In this document: piece by piece, positions 43,943 to 52,166 of the stretch | How the letters are laid out: every line of letters begins with the position of its first letter | How positions within the stretch are numbered: position 1 is the stretch's first letter | Source: CAZGAH01 sp964523295 | GTDB lineage: Bacteria; Desulfobacterota; Desulfovibrionia; Desulfovibrionales; Desulfovibrionaceae | Direction: 5' to 3' | NCBI GenBank assembly: GCA_964523295.1 | Contig: CAZGAH010000003.1 | Coordinates: forward strand, 1 to 64,000 | Length of the DNA stretch: 64,000 bases | The notes under the pieces: model-generated | What the model was told of the DNA's origin: nothing | What the model saw: only the letters and a program-made list of their open reading frames with translations | The model's database searches: none | Program-made: the position numbers and the translations under genes

Positions 43943-44755
43943 TCACGACCGTTCATCCAGAGGCGAAGTCTGCGGCGCGAGTACGACCTTGCAGCCCAAT
44001 TCGACGAGCGAGCCGGTAAACAAGGCCTCGGCGTCCTTGTCGGAGGCCTTGACCACGCTGGCCAGGCCAATCGGCAGGCCGTCTTCGCTGAGGACCGGCA
44101 GCTGCATGCCCGGGTGTACGCCATCCTTCGTTCCGAGACCAAAGGCGACCTGAAAACCCGCCTGCGTCTTCTGCACCATGTAGATTTCGGCCATGCCCGC
44201 GCGCGCCAGGGAGTGTTCGATGACCAGGCCGAAAAGAAAGGTGACGCCGACGAACAGCAGGCCGGCGCCCGCCAGGCCCGCGGCGAGGGCGAACGGCGAG
44301 GCGCCGAGAAGACGCACGGACAGGGCGAGCGCGGCCGCGCGGAGTTCGTCGCCCGTGGGATAGACCTGGATGGTGAAGGTTGTCAGCGGGGATTGGGGTG
44401 CGGACTCCTGGCCCTCGATGACGATGCGCCTGGTTCCTGGCGTGGCTGACGAATCGACGTGTGCGAGCGCGCTCCACATGTCGCCGCCCAGCCAGAATCC
44501 CGTATACACGCGTTCGAATTCCACGCGCAGCTGCGAATGTTCCCCGACCGCGCGGAGCTCTGAAACCAGCGCGGCCTTGGGCGGCATGGGGCCGTTGAGC
44601 TGAATACTTTGTCCGGGCGTCGCCGGAAAGGTGTTGAAAGGCTCGCGCACCTTGGACTGAAACCCGTCGATCACGGCCAGGGCAGCCAGGACGAACAGCA
44701 CCGTGGCAGCCAGGCCGGTGAATCGACGTAGTCTTTCAAACTGGACCGGGTTCAT
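43943..44755 (-). CDS. Two-segment membrane protein, unknown
   Basis: 270 residues with a membrane segment near the N-terminus (LAATVLFVLAALAVIDGF), a periplasmic domain of about 120 residues, a second segment (ALAAGLAGAGLLFVGVTFLF) and a cytoplasmic tail (GFQVAFGLGTKDGVHPGMQL). The ATG overlaps the previous gene's stop (ATGA), so the pair is coupled. It belongs to the anion-permease cluster; no motif identified. Confidence 0.75.
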   Translation of the reverse strand: MNPVQFERLRRFTGLAATVLFVLAALAVIDGFQSKVREPFNTFPATPGQSIQLNGPMPPKAALVSELRAVGEHSQLRVEFERVYTGFWLGGDMWSALAHVDSSATPGTRRIVIEGQESAPQSPLTTFTIQVYPTGDELRAAALALSVRLLGASPFALAAGLAGAGLLFVGVTFLFGLVIEHSLARAGMAEIYMVQKTQAGFQVAFGLGTKDGVHPGMQLPVLSEDGLPIGLASVVKASDKDAEALFTGSLVELGCKVVLAPQTSPLDERS

Positions 44756-44958
44756 TGGCGGCATTCCTGGGGGGTCTTGTCGCGCAGGAAGCGGACGCTG
44801 AACAGGCCGATCACCAGCGTGGGAACGAACATGCTGAAGAAATGCTTGCAAAAGACCGGGGTGAGTTCATCTGGATTCTGGGCCGCGAAGTACATGGCGA
44901 TGAAAAGTTCGGTCAGGATAAGCACGTCGATCAGAATGACTGCGATGAGTTGGGCCAT
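44752..44958 (-). CDS. Small membrane protein, unknown
   Basis: 68 residues with two hydrophobic helices (LIAVILIDVLILTELFIAMY; FFSMFVPTLVIGLFSVRFL). Immediately upstream is the 10-N gap, and no Shine-Dalgarno is seen, so the real start may lie in the gap. It is coupled by ATGA to the next gene. Confidence 0.65.
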   Translation of the reverse strand: MAQLIAVILIDVLILTELFIAMYFAAQNPDELTPVFCKHFFSMFVPTLVIGLFSVRFLRDKTPQECRQ

Positions 44959-44969
44959 GTTGAGCGAGC

Positions 44970-44979
44970 NNNNNNNNNN
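44970..44979. other. Assembly gap (10 N)
   Basis: Separates the DUF4881 lipoprotein terminator region from the small membrane gene. True size unknown. Confidence 0.8.
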
Positions 44980-44995
44980 ATCCGACCTTTTGCTC

Positions 44996-45028
44996 GCCGC
45001 CGGCCCGGACCTGTTCCGGGCCGGCGGC
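44996..45028. terminator. 13-bp GC hairpin after the DUF4881 gene
   Basis: GCCGCCGGCCCGG (44996-45008) and CCGGGCCGGCGGC (45016-45028) are perfectly complementary with a 7-base loop, 15 bp past the lipoprotein stop. It probably ends or attenuates the permease operon. Confidence 0.6.
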
Positions 45029-45042
45029 TCCGTGCGCGTCGT

Positions 45043-45654
45043 TTATTTCTTGAAGATGTTGGTCTTGGAGATGTTCATAAACCGCAGGGACTTTCCTTCT
45101 TCCTTGTAGTAGATGCGCACCTCGTCACCCGAATCCCAGGCCGAAGGCGGCAGGTCAAGATACTGCTCCGGCACGCTGAAGGTCGTCAGGATTTTTTGAC
45201 GCGCCGAGTAGATGCTGACGAGCTTCTTTTCCTTGTCCACGGCAGGGAAGGACCTGGGCTTCCCAGTGGCCGGATCGAAAACGAGGGGATCTTCCGAATG
45301 CACCTTCTCGCGTTTGTCCTGGACCTTGATATCGATGGTCACGAAGTTTTGTTTCTCCGGGGAGAAAAGCACTATCTGATTCTTTTCCAGATCGAGTTTC
45401 ATGCGCAGCCCGGGCTTGGGCTCGGGGCCCATCTCAAGCGGATCGTCCGGGGTCTTGTAGACCAGGGGCGGCAGATAGCTGTAGTCCGGCTTCAGCGTAT
45501 CGGCTACCTTGTCCCGGATGATCGTGACGATTTTGGCGTCCTTGTCGTACTTGACGACCCGGCCCTGATCGACCTTGCCATACTCGGAGCAGCCGAGGAG
45601 CAAGAGCAGCGGCAGAAGCGCCAGCAGCAGTTTCCCGTTTCGATTGCCCAACAT
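45043..45654 (-). CDS. DUF4881 lipoprotein
   Basis: 203 residues with lipoprotein signal (KLLLALLPLLLLLGCSEYGK; lipobox LLGC). The body (KYDKDAKIVTIIRDK; DYSYLPPLVYKTPDDPLEMG; EKNQIVLFSPEKQNFVTIDI) looks like DUF4881, a family of about 200 residues known mainly from Desulfovibrio. It follows the TSUP permease gene. Function unknown; the cluster suggests an envelope partner of the permease. Confidence 0.75.
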   Translation of the reverse strand: MLGNRNGKLLLALLPLLLLLGCSEYGKVDQGRVVKYDKDAKIVTIIRDKVADTLKPDYSYLPPLVYKTPDDPLEMGPEPKPGLRMKLDLEKNQIVLFSPEKQNFVTIDIKVQDKREKVHSEDPLVFDPATGKPRSFPAVDKEKKLVSIYSARQKILTTFSVPEQYLDLPPSAWDSGDEVRIYYKEEGKSLRFMNISKTNIFKK

Positions 45655-45717
45655 ATTCGTCTCCTCTCAGGTTACAGTGCGTTATCGGTTTTTCTGGCAG
45701 TCACTGAGTGCCGACCG

Positions 45718-46773
45718 TTACCCTCTGGCCTTCTTCATGGCCAGTTCATTCTTCGCGCCCTGGACCATCTTGACGAAGATGTAGATGGACATACAGGCGA
45801 CCAGGCCGAGTACGAGCACTGTCGCCGCGGGGTCGAAAAAGAACGCGGTCGAGGGAATGCCCTTGGCCAGCAGCTTGAAGATGATGGACAGAATACAGCC
45901 GATGACAGCCAGGCCGAAGGCGATACGGATGCCGTAGCCCTTGATGTACTTGGTGGCCACCGAGCCGACCTGTGCACCGACCGACGCGCCGACGAGCATG
46001 ATGATCGCGGCCACGAGTTCGGTACGGCCCTTGTAGGTGAACGAGGCGGCGCCGTAAAGGCCGGAGATCATGACTTCAAAGAGGTCGGTGCCGACGGCGA
46101 CGTGCGTCGGACAGCCGATCAGATAGATGAGCGCGGGCATGCGGATGAGACCGCCGCCGATGCCCAGGATGCCGGCCAGCCAGCCAGTGAAGAAGCTGAC
46201 GAAGATGGGCAGCCAGGCCGAACAGTAGATGCCGGCGACCTTCAGATGCACCATGGGCGGGATCTTGATCTTGTGAAAGGTCTTGTGCCACTCGATACCG
46301 GTCGTCAGCGCGTCGACTTCCTTGCCGGCGGCGCGAGCGGCGCGCTCCTTCTGCCTGCGCTTATTGACGTCGTGGAATACGAGCCAGGCGATAAAGAAAA
46401 GCAGAATGAGGTAGATGTAGCGGACGACCTTGTCGACGTTGCCCATTCGCTCCAGCCACATGACCATTTGCGCGCCGAGTTCGAAACCGGCGACCGTGCC
46501 GACAATCATGATCACGCCGAGTTTATAGTCCACGTTGCCGAATCGACCGTGCCGCATGGTGGAAATGAGCGACTTTCCGGCCATATGGGCGATGTCCGTG
46601 CCGATGGCGAAGGCCATGGGAAATCCCAGAATATTCAGGCCGGGCGTCACCATCCACGCGCCGCCCATGCCGAAGAAGCCGCCGATGATGCCGACGCCCA
46701 CGCCCAGGATGATCAGCCCGGGCCAGAAAATTTTCACACCCGCGATAGGCATGAGAACATATAACCAATCCAT
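45718..46773 (-). CDS. TSUP-family (TauE/SafE) anion permease
   Basis: 351 residues, longer than the usual 250-260 because of a central cytoplasmic loop (DVNKRRQKERAARAAGKEVD, then ALTTGIEWHKTFHK). About eight to nine membrane segments with the two TSUP repeat motifs: GFFGMGGAWMVTPGLNILGF and LGIGGGLIRMPALIYLIGCP. The family carries sulfite, sulfonate or related anions; in a sulfate reducer sulfate or sulfite is a reasonable guess. It follows a universal stress protein and a small membrane protein behind a sigma-54 promoter. Confidence 0.9.
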   Translation of the reverse strand: MDWLYVLMPIAGVKIFWPGLIILGVGVGIIGGFFGMGGAWMVTPGLNILGFPMAFAIGTDIAHMAGKSLISTMRHGRFGNVDYKLGVIMIVGTVAGFELGAQMVMWLERMGNVDKVVRYIYLILLFFIAWLVFHDVNKRRQKERAARAAGKEVDALTTGIEWHKTFHKIKIPPMVHLKVAGIYCSAWLPIFVSFFTGWLAGILGIGGGLIRMPALIYLIGCPTHVAVGTDLFEVMISGLYGAASFTYKGRTELVAAIIMLVGASVGAQVGSVATKYIKGYGIRIAFGLAVIGCILSIIFKLLAKGIPSTAFFFDPAATVLVLGLVACMSIYIFVKMVQGAKNELAMKKARG

Positions 46774-46844
46774 GTAACGCTCCTTATGGTCTCAGATGTT
46801 TGTCTCGTCGCGGCCCTTCAGTTCCGCATGACGCACCGTCGTTC

Positions 46845-47141
46845 TTAATGCTCGGCCAGATCGCGGGACTTGAGATCGATCCCGATATGATTCATAACAA
46901 AATCAGTTGCCACGCCGAAGATGACGCCGATAACGGGAATGACGATAACGGTAATGATCGTGAATTCCAAATGACTCTCATTGTACATGTTCGCCCACCA
47001 GGCCATGATGCCCTCAAGCTTCCTCGAATCGGCCACGATGACGATATGCTCGGCCGAACCGCCGGCGGCCAGGGCCAGTCCAGGCAGGGCCAGAAGAAAG
47101 GTCAGGGTCATAAGGGATACGTTGCGAATCCAGGCTGTCAT
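46845..47141 (-). CDS. Small exported/membrane protein of the permease operon
   Basis: 98 residues with a signal peptide (VSLMTLTFLLALPGLALAAG), a short periplasmic region (HIVIVADSRKLEGIMAWWAN), and one membrane helix (FTIITVIVIPVIGVIFGVAT) before a charged end. GGAGAGC precedes ATG. Its place directly before the permease suggests an accessory subunit; function unknown. Confidence 0.75.
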   Translation of the reverse strand: MTAWIRNVSLMTLTFLLALPGLALAAGGSAEHIVIVADSRKLEGIMAWWANMYNESHLEFTIITVIVIPVIGVIFGVATDFVMNHIGIDLKSRDLAEH

Positions 47142-47176
47142 GCTTGCTCTCCTTCATTGCGTTGCAGGGTAAACGG

Positions 47177-47593
47177 TCAGCGTAATACCAGTACGGAACA
47201 ATGCGCGTGGCTGACCACCTTGGAGGCGATGCTGCCGATAAGAAAGCGGTCCAAGACGTTCTTGGCCCGGCTGCCCAGAAGAATCAGGTCGATGTTGTTT
47301 TTTTCGGCGTACTGCAGAATCAGGTCCGCCGGCGAAACGCCGCCCTCGACGACCAGCTCTGCCGCCAGGCCGAGGGCCTTGGCCTTGGCGGCGTAGCCTT
47401 CGCCGATCCGCTTGGCCGATTCGAATATTTTCTCGGAAAGATCACCCGTCGCCATGAAATCACCGACATCCATTAATGATTCGCCGACCGTGTAAATCAC
47501 CAGATCGGCGTTCTGCTGCCTGGCCAGGGCCACCGCTTTTTCCAGCACTGCGGTCGCCGACGCGCTTTGATCCAAGGCCACCATCCATTTCAT
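47177..47593 (-). CDS. Universal stress protein (UspA family)
   Basis: 138 residues, single Usp domain. MKWMVALDQSASATAVLEKA at the start, and LILLGSRAKNVLDRFLIGSI with SKVVSHAHCSVLVLR at the end: a G-x2-R-x9-G(S/T)-type nucleotide site, so ATP binding is possible. The start at 47593 fits GGAGGAGG upstream. It is the first gene of the permease operon and follows a consensus sigma-54 promoter. Confidence 0.92.
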   Translation of the reverse strand: MKWMVALDQSASATAVLEKAVALARQQNADLVIYTVGESLMDVGDFMATGDLSEKIFESAKRIGEGYAAKAKALGLAAELVVEGGVSPADLILQYAEKNNIDLILLGSRAKNVLDRFLIGSIASKVVSHAHCSVLVLR

Positions 47594-47661
47594 GCTCATC
47601 CTCCTCCTTCGTAGGGGTATTGTCAGGCTCGCTGAAGCCTGCGTTGCGTGCATTATATAAA

Positions 47662-47676
47662 GCAACCGCCGTGCCA
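47662..47676 (-). promoter_or_regulatory. Consensus sigma-54 promoter of the Usp-permease operon
   Basis: On the minus strand the sequence is TGGCACGGCGGTTGC: all ten fixed positions of TGGCAC-N5-TTGC match with correct spacing. The start site would be near 47650, giving a leader of about 57 nt to the Usp gene. Confidence 0.85.
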
Positions 47677-47764
47677 GCTGGAACGCTGCAAAAATATCTC
47701 TTGGGATACTTGATCTTTTTTTGCTGAAGGTGTAATCTGGCAATGAACTTTGCGCGTAAAGAAT

Positions 47765-47788
47765 GCGCTATTGCGTGATAAATAGCGC
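47765..47788. promoter_or_regulatory. Palindromic site, candidate enhancer (UAS) of the sigma-54 promoter
   Basis: GCGCTATT (47765-47772) and AATAGCGC (47781-47788) form a perfect 8+8 dyad with an 8-base spacer. It lies about 90-112 bp upstream of the -24 element of the sigma-54 promoter and about 52 bp before the activator gene, where an enhancer-binding protein would normally sit. It may also mediate autoregulation. Confidence 0.6.
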
Positions 47789-47839
47789 GCTGTTGCTCGC
47801 AGATGTTGCTTGAAAAACTGCTGCCAAGGAGTTCATCCC

Positions 47840-50347
47840 GTGTCGATGTTCTTTTTCAAGGACTGGCCGGCCTCATTTCTTGCCGTGTTCTGGCCCAGGG
47901 GCAGGTTTTCGGAGTGGAGTATCCGCACCAAGCTGTTCTTCATCCTCATGCCCTCGATCATGATCATTCTCGGGGTCTCGGGATACGTGCTCAACCGTTT
48001 CAACAGCCATTATCTCGCCCTGGCCAGCAGCCGGCATGCGCTGACCAGAACCATGGCGCAGGCTCTCGACCTGACCCGCGTGCTCGAGCGCAGCCGCGAC
48101 ACCCTGCTCATGCTGGCGCTCAAGACGCCGCAGCGTGAATCCCTGCTCCAGTTCATGACCACGCGTAGCGCCATTCTTGGCACAACGTACGTCGAGCTGG
48201 CCTGGATTCGCTCCGACCCGGAGCAGACCCTGGTCTACGTGCAGCGCAACGGGCAGGTGATCGAACTGAACAATAAAGAGGCAGCCTTGGCTGAGAGACC
48301 GGTGACGGATGTTCCAGAACAGGCCAGGAACCTGCCGCACGGGCAAGTCTGGCTCTGCCCGCTGCAACAGACGACGTACCCGGCAATCTCCAGACAAGGG
48401 CTGGAGACCACGCTGCGCTACGACGTCTTTCGTTTCTATACGCCCGCACCGGCCGTGTCCGGGGAAGGGGACGGCCTGCTCGCGCTTTCACTTGACGCCC
48501 GGAGCTTGCGCAACATGATGAGCCTGCACAGTTCGGGGAGTTCGCCGATCGACGGATATCAACGTTTCCCGGAAAAGCGCTATTCGTTTCTTTTCGATCT
48601 GCAGGGCTGGATTCTCTTTCAATCCGAAGGCCCGGGAGGAGAGAGCCGGCCCTTGTCAGCCGGGGACGCCGCCTACGCGGGCAAGGGGGAATCCGGCCCT
48701 CCAATTCTCCCCCAGGCGTTCCGGCTGGACCAGTCGGAACGCCAATTCTGGGCAATCGTCGACCAGGTCAAGGCCGGCAGACCCGGCATCGAAGTCGGCG
48801 TGCTGCATTTCGAGTCATCGCTTCCGGGCGAATCGCCGTATTTTCTCGGCTACGCCCCGGTACGCTTCTGTCCCGCCCAGGGCATGGCATCCGAAATAAT
48901 CGGCGGAATCGGCTACGTCGACCGCAGCGCCTTGCAGCGAGCGGCGGAGTTCCGGCTGCTCGACGTCACGTTCATCGTCCTGACCTCCTCGCTCGGCGTG
49001 CTCCTGATCCTGGTCTTTCTGCTGGGCCGGGTCATCACCCGCCCCATCCTGCGACTGACAGAGGCGGTTCGAAACATGCTCGAGTCCGAGAGGCTCAGCC
49101 TGCTGCACTTGCCGGCCAGCGATCTGGAAAGCTCCACGCTCAAGGACGCCATCAACGAACTGGTGACGTCCTTGCGCTCCAAAGACGTAGAGATACGCCG
49201 CCGCGATGAACATCTGCACTCCGTCCGGCAGCGGGAGCCGGTTCGCTTCGACAGCGCCCGATCAACGAGCCAGTCCGGGGCGACGAGTCGGGACGTGCAA
49301 AAAATCATCGGCACCGGCAAGCGGATGCACGAGCTGATCGAGCGCATCCGCAAAACCGCCCAGGTCGACGCCGACGTGCTCATCATCGGCGAGACCGGAA
49401 CCGGCAAGGAGCTGACCTCCGAGGCCATCCACCGCCTGAGCAACCGGGCCGACATGCCGTATATCTCGGTCAACTGCGGCGCCCTGGACGAAAACCTTCT
49501 GCTCGACGCGCTCTTCGGTCATGTCAAAGGCGCCTTTTCCGAGGCCAAAGACGACCGCAAAGGCGCCTTCCTGGCTGCCGCGGGCGGCACCCTGCTGCTC
49601 GACGAGATCGGCAACGCCTCGGCCAAGGTGCAGCAGGCCCTGCTGCGAACGCTTTCGGTGCGCTCCATTCAGCCCCTTGGCAGCGATGTCGAGCACCCGG
49701 TCAACGTCCGGGTCATCGCCGCCACCAACGTCAATCTGAAAGACAAGGTCCGCACCGGCGAATTCCGTGAGGATCTGTACTACCGGCTCCAGGTCATGAC
49801 CCTGAGTACGCCGCCCCTGCGCGAGCACCCCGAAGACATTCCCATCCTGGCCGACCATTTTCTCAAGGAGGCCGCACGGCTGATGCACAAGGGCGACATC
49901 AACCTCAGCCGCGGGGCACTGGAGAAGCTGCACGGTCACGACTGGTCGGGAAATGTCCGGGAGTTGAAGAATTGCGTGACCCGGGCCGTTGCCCTGTCCG
50001 AGTGGGATGTCATCTACGCGGAGGACATCGTCTTCGACGAGCACACTACGCCGGTCCGCGCCCCGCGGACCTTGCCTGCAGACCAGGATTCCTCCCCGCC
50101 GACGGACCAGGAACCCAACTCCCGGCACACCGCGCTCAACGAACGGCAGCGCAAGGTGCTGCTGCAACTCAAGGCCCGCGAATCGATCACCCGCCAGGAT
50201 TACCAGGAGCTGCTCGGCGCGTCGCTGCCCGTACGCACCGCACTGTACGACCTTCAGGACCTCGTCGCCCGCGGGCTGGTCATAAAGACGGGTAAAGGCC
50301 GGGCAACGCGCTATCAGGCGGTCAAAGAGAACGAGAGCGAGGCGTAA
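47840..50347 (+). CDS. Membrane-bound AAA+ sigma-54-type activator with variant GAFSEA loop and winged-helix-like C-terminus
   Basis: 835 residues. GTG 47840 is chosen since AAGGAG sits eight bases before it. A membrane segment at about 26-47 (LFFILMPSIMIILGVSGYVL) is followed by a periplasmic sensor of about 320 residues, a second segment (TFIVLTSSLGVLLILVFLLG), a HAMP-like linker (ITRPILRLTEAVRNMLESER) and an AAA+ domain: Walker A GETGTGKE, Walker B GGTLLLDEIGNASAKVQQAL, arginine-finger region FREDLYYRLQVMTL. The sigma-54 loop is GAFSEA instead of GAFTGA. No Fis-type helix-turn-helix; instead the end (LNERQRKVLLQLKARESITR, then DYQELL) looks like a winged helix. Likely regulates the divergent operon. 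Confidence 0.88.
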   Translation: MSMFFFKDWPASFLAVFWPRGRFSEWSIRTKLFFILMPSIMIILGVSGYVLNRFNSHYLALASSRHALTRTMAQALDLTRVLERSRDTLLMLALKTPQRESLLQFMTTRSAILGTTYVELAWIRSDPEQTLVYVQRNGQVIELNNKEAALAERPVTDVPEQARNLPHGQVWLCPLQQTTYPAISRQGLETTLRYDVFRFYTPAPAVSGEGDGLLALSLDARSLRNMMSLHSSGSSPIDGYQRFPEKRYSFLFDLQGWILFQSEGPGGESRPLSAGDAAYAGKGESGPPILPQAFRLDQSERQFWAIVDQVKAGRPGIEVGVLHFESSLPGESPYFLGYAPVRFCPAQGMASEIIGGIGYVDRSALQRAAEFRLLDVTFIVLTSSLGVLLILVFLLGRVITRPILRLTEAVRNMLESERLSLLHLPASDLESSTLKDAINELVTSLRSKDVEIRRRDEHLHSVRQREPVRFDSARSTSQSGATSRDVQKIIGTGKRMHELIERIRKTAQVDADVLIIGETGTGKELTSEAIHRLSNRADMPYISVNCGALDENLLLDALFGHVKGAFSEAKDDRKGAFLAAAGGTLLLDEIGNASAKVQQALLRTLSVRSIQPLGSDVEHPVNVRVIAATNVNLKDKVRTGEFREDLYYRLQVMTLSTPPLREHPEDIPILADHFLKEAARLMHKGDINLSRGALEKLHGHDWSGNVRELKNCVTRAVALSEWDVIYAEDIVFDEHTTPVRAPRTLPADQDSSPPTDQEPNSRHTALNERQRKVLLQLKARESITRQDYQELLGASLPVRTALYDLQDLVARGLVIKTGKGRATRYQAVKENESEA

Positions 50348-50401
50348 CCACGCGGGAGACCAACCGGGGACAGGGTTCGAAACGTTTGTAACGAGGAGTT
50401 C

Positions 50402-51565
50402 ATGCAACGATACGATGTGCTCATTCTCGGCGCCGGCGCCTCCGGGCTCGCGTGCGCCATGACCTGCGGGCAGCGTGGCCGCCGGGTCTGCGTTGTCGAT
50501 CACGCCGGTGAAACCGGTCCGAAGGTGCGCGTGAGCGGGGGCGGCCACTGCAATCTCACCAACCGCGTCGTCACTGCCGACGACTACGCGTGCGGCAACC
50601 CGCATTTCGTCAAATCCGCCCTGGCCCAATATCCGCCCGCGCAGATGCCGGCCCTGCTCGCCCGTCACGGCCTCACACTTGAAGAGCGAAGCCACGGGCA
50701 ACTCTTTTGCCTGCAGGGCGCCGCGACCGTAGCCGACGTCCTGACCCGCGAGGCCGTCGAGGCCGGGGCACGGCTGTTGCTCGGCACGGCAATCCGCGAC
50801 GCACGACGCGATGCCGAAGGGTTCGACGTAGAAACAAATCAGGGATTGCTGAAAAGCCGGTCATTGGTCGTGGCCACCGGGGGGCTGGCCTGGCCGCAGA
50901 TCGGAGCCACGCACATCGGTTACGCGCTCGCCCGTGGGTTCGGTCTCCAGGTTACGCCGCTACGACCGGCGCTTGCACCGCTGCTGGCAAGGCCGGCGCA
51001 AGCGGACTGGTGCCGCGCGCTCAGCGGAATATCCCTGCCCGTACGCATCGCGGGCGCCAGGCAGGCTGCGGGCGATTTACTCTTTACGCATCGGGGGATT
51101 TCGGGGCCGGCCGTACTGGACGCCTCGCTTTTCTGGCGCAAAGGCGACACCCTGCAGATCGACTTTCTACCGGGCATAGACCTCGCGGCAACGCTGGCGC
51201 GCACGCCGCGGATGACGCCGCAGAATGCCCTTGCGCTCGTGCTGCCGCGCAGGCTGGCATTTTCGTTATGTCCGACGCAAGGCTGGCCTGCCACCATCGC
51301 CGAACTCTCCAAAGTCCGGCTCAAGGAGCTGGCCCGACTGGTCCAGGCATTCGCCTTCGAGCCGGCGGATACGGCAGGCTATGCCAAGGCCGAGGTCACG
51401 CTCGGCGGCGTGGACACCGCGCAGATTTCGTCGAAGACCATGGAGGTCAAGACCATACCCGGCCTTTTCTTCATTGGCGAAGCGCTCGACGTCACCGGTC
51501 GCCTGGGCGGTTTCAATCTCCAGTGGGCCTGGTCCTCGGGGTATGTTGCCGGGCTGCACGCCTGA
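50402..51565 (+). CDS. BaiN/HI0933-family flavoprotein
   Basis: 387 residues. FAD-binding GxGxxG at the start (YDVLILGAGASGLACAMTCG), GGGHCNLTN, the second conserved region VVATGGLAWPQIGATHIGYA, and the C-terminal GFNLQWAWSSGYVAG. The family contains NAD(P)/FAD-dependent oxidoreductases of uncertain substrate. It is 54 bp after the activator gene, but no functional link is evident. Confidence 0.9.
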   Translation: MQRYDVLILGAGASGLACAMTCGQRGRRVCVVDHAGETGPKVRVSGGGHCNLTNRVVTADDYACGNPHFVKSALAQYPPAQMPALLARHGLTLEERSHGQLFCLQGAATVADVLTREAVEAGARLLLGTAIRDARRDAEGFDVETNQGLLKSRSLVVATGGLAWPQIGATHIGYALARGFGLQVTPLRPALAPLLARPAQADWCRALSGISLPVRIAGARQAAGDLLFTHRGISGPAVLDASLFWRKGDTLQIDFLPGIDLAATLARTPRMTPQNALALVLPRRLAFSLCPTQGWPATIAELSKVRLKELARLVQAFAFEPADTAGYAKAEVTLGGVDTAQISSKTMEVKTIPGLFFIGEALDVTGRLGGFNLQWAWSSGYVAGLHA

Positions 51566-51633
51566 GCGGAGCCGACCGATGGCGGGGTGAGGCTCGCGAC
51601 GCGAACGGACCCGGCGCGTCCGGAAGCTTGCGC

Positions 51634-52110
51634 CTATTCCTGCGTCTCTGGTCCGGCAAATCCGGAGACCTGACGCGCCGCGTGATTGCGCAGAATTCGC
51701 TTGAGGACCGGTGGCAGCCCCTTGGCGGTGCGGACGACGGAGCGCACGGGCGAGGGGAACTCCAAGTCGGAGTCGGAGTCGGACGTCGGTGTCTCCGGTC
51801 TCTCCGCTGCCGGCGCAGCTGGTTGTTGCGGGACAGGCGTGGGACCGGACGAAACCGGCGCGGGGGCGGGGGCGGAATGCGGCACAAAGACGACATCGCC
51901 GCCCATGGCCTGAAAATAGGCGGCAATCTCGACGCCGTCTTCGGCCGCGACGTCGTTGCGTATGATGAAGGGCGGCTTGCGGATACGGTTGAGCAACTGC
52001 GTTGCGCTGACATCGCTGGAGAGTTGAATCAACAGCGATACCAACTCGTCCTCGAGCGCGCGCGGCGCCTTGGAGCGCATGACGACCCGGCCTCTCGGCT
52101 CCTTGCTCAT
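51634..52110 (-). CDS. Unknown 158-residue protein
   Basis: The first 80 residues form a compact domain (ALEDELVSLLIQLSSDVSAT; PPFIIRNDVAAEDGVEIAAY, then FQAMGGDVVFV) with a faint resemblance to the ribosomal L7/L12 C-terminal fold. A Pro/Ala/Ser linker and a basic end follow. GGGAGAAAC precedes ATG. Related proteins with an L7/L12-like repeat occur in Desulfobacterota, but function is unknown. It lies near the SGNH gene on the same strand. Confidence 0.6.
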   Translation of the reverse strand: MSKEPRGRVVMRSKAPRALEDELVSLLIQLSSDVSATQLLNRIRKPPFIIRNDVAAEDGVEIAAYFQAMGGDVVFVPHSAPAPAPVSSGPTPVPQQPAAPAAERPETPTSDSDSDLEFPSPVRSVVRTAKGLPPVLKRILRNHAARQVSGFAGPETQE

Positions 52111-52166
52111 AATCTGTTTCTCCCAGTCCGCAATCCGGACAGCATCAGATCACGTCGCCGCAACGA

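Noticed and set aside
44755..46764. 669-residue plus-strand frame across the permease cluster
   Set aside because: Antisense to the permease and lipoprotein genes and passing through the 10-N gap; GC-driven shadow.
47738..47753. Second sigma-54-like element on the plus strand before the activator (TGGCAATGAACTTTGC)
   Set aside because: The GG-to-GC spacing is one base too long; sigma-54 promoters tolerate this poorly.
49262..50701. 479-residue minus-strand frame opposite the activator
   Set aside because: Opposes the AAA+ domain and spans two real genes; a GC-driven shadow.
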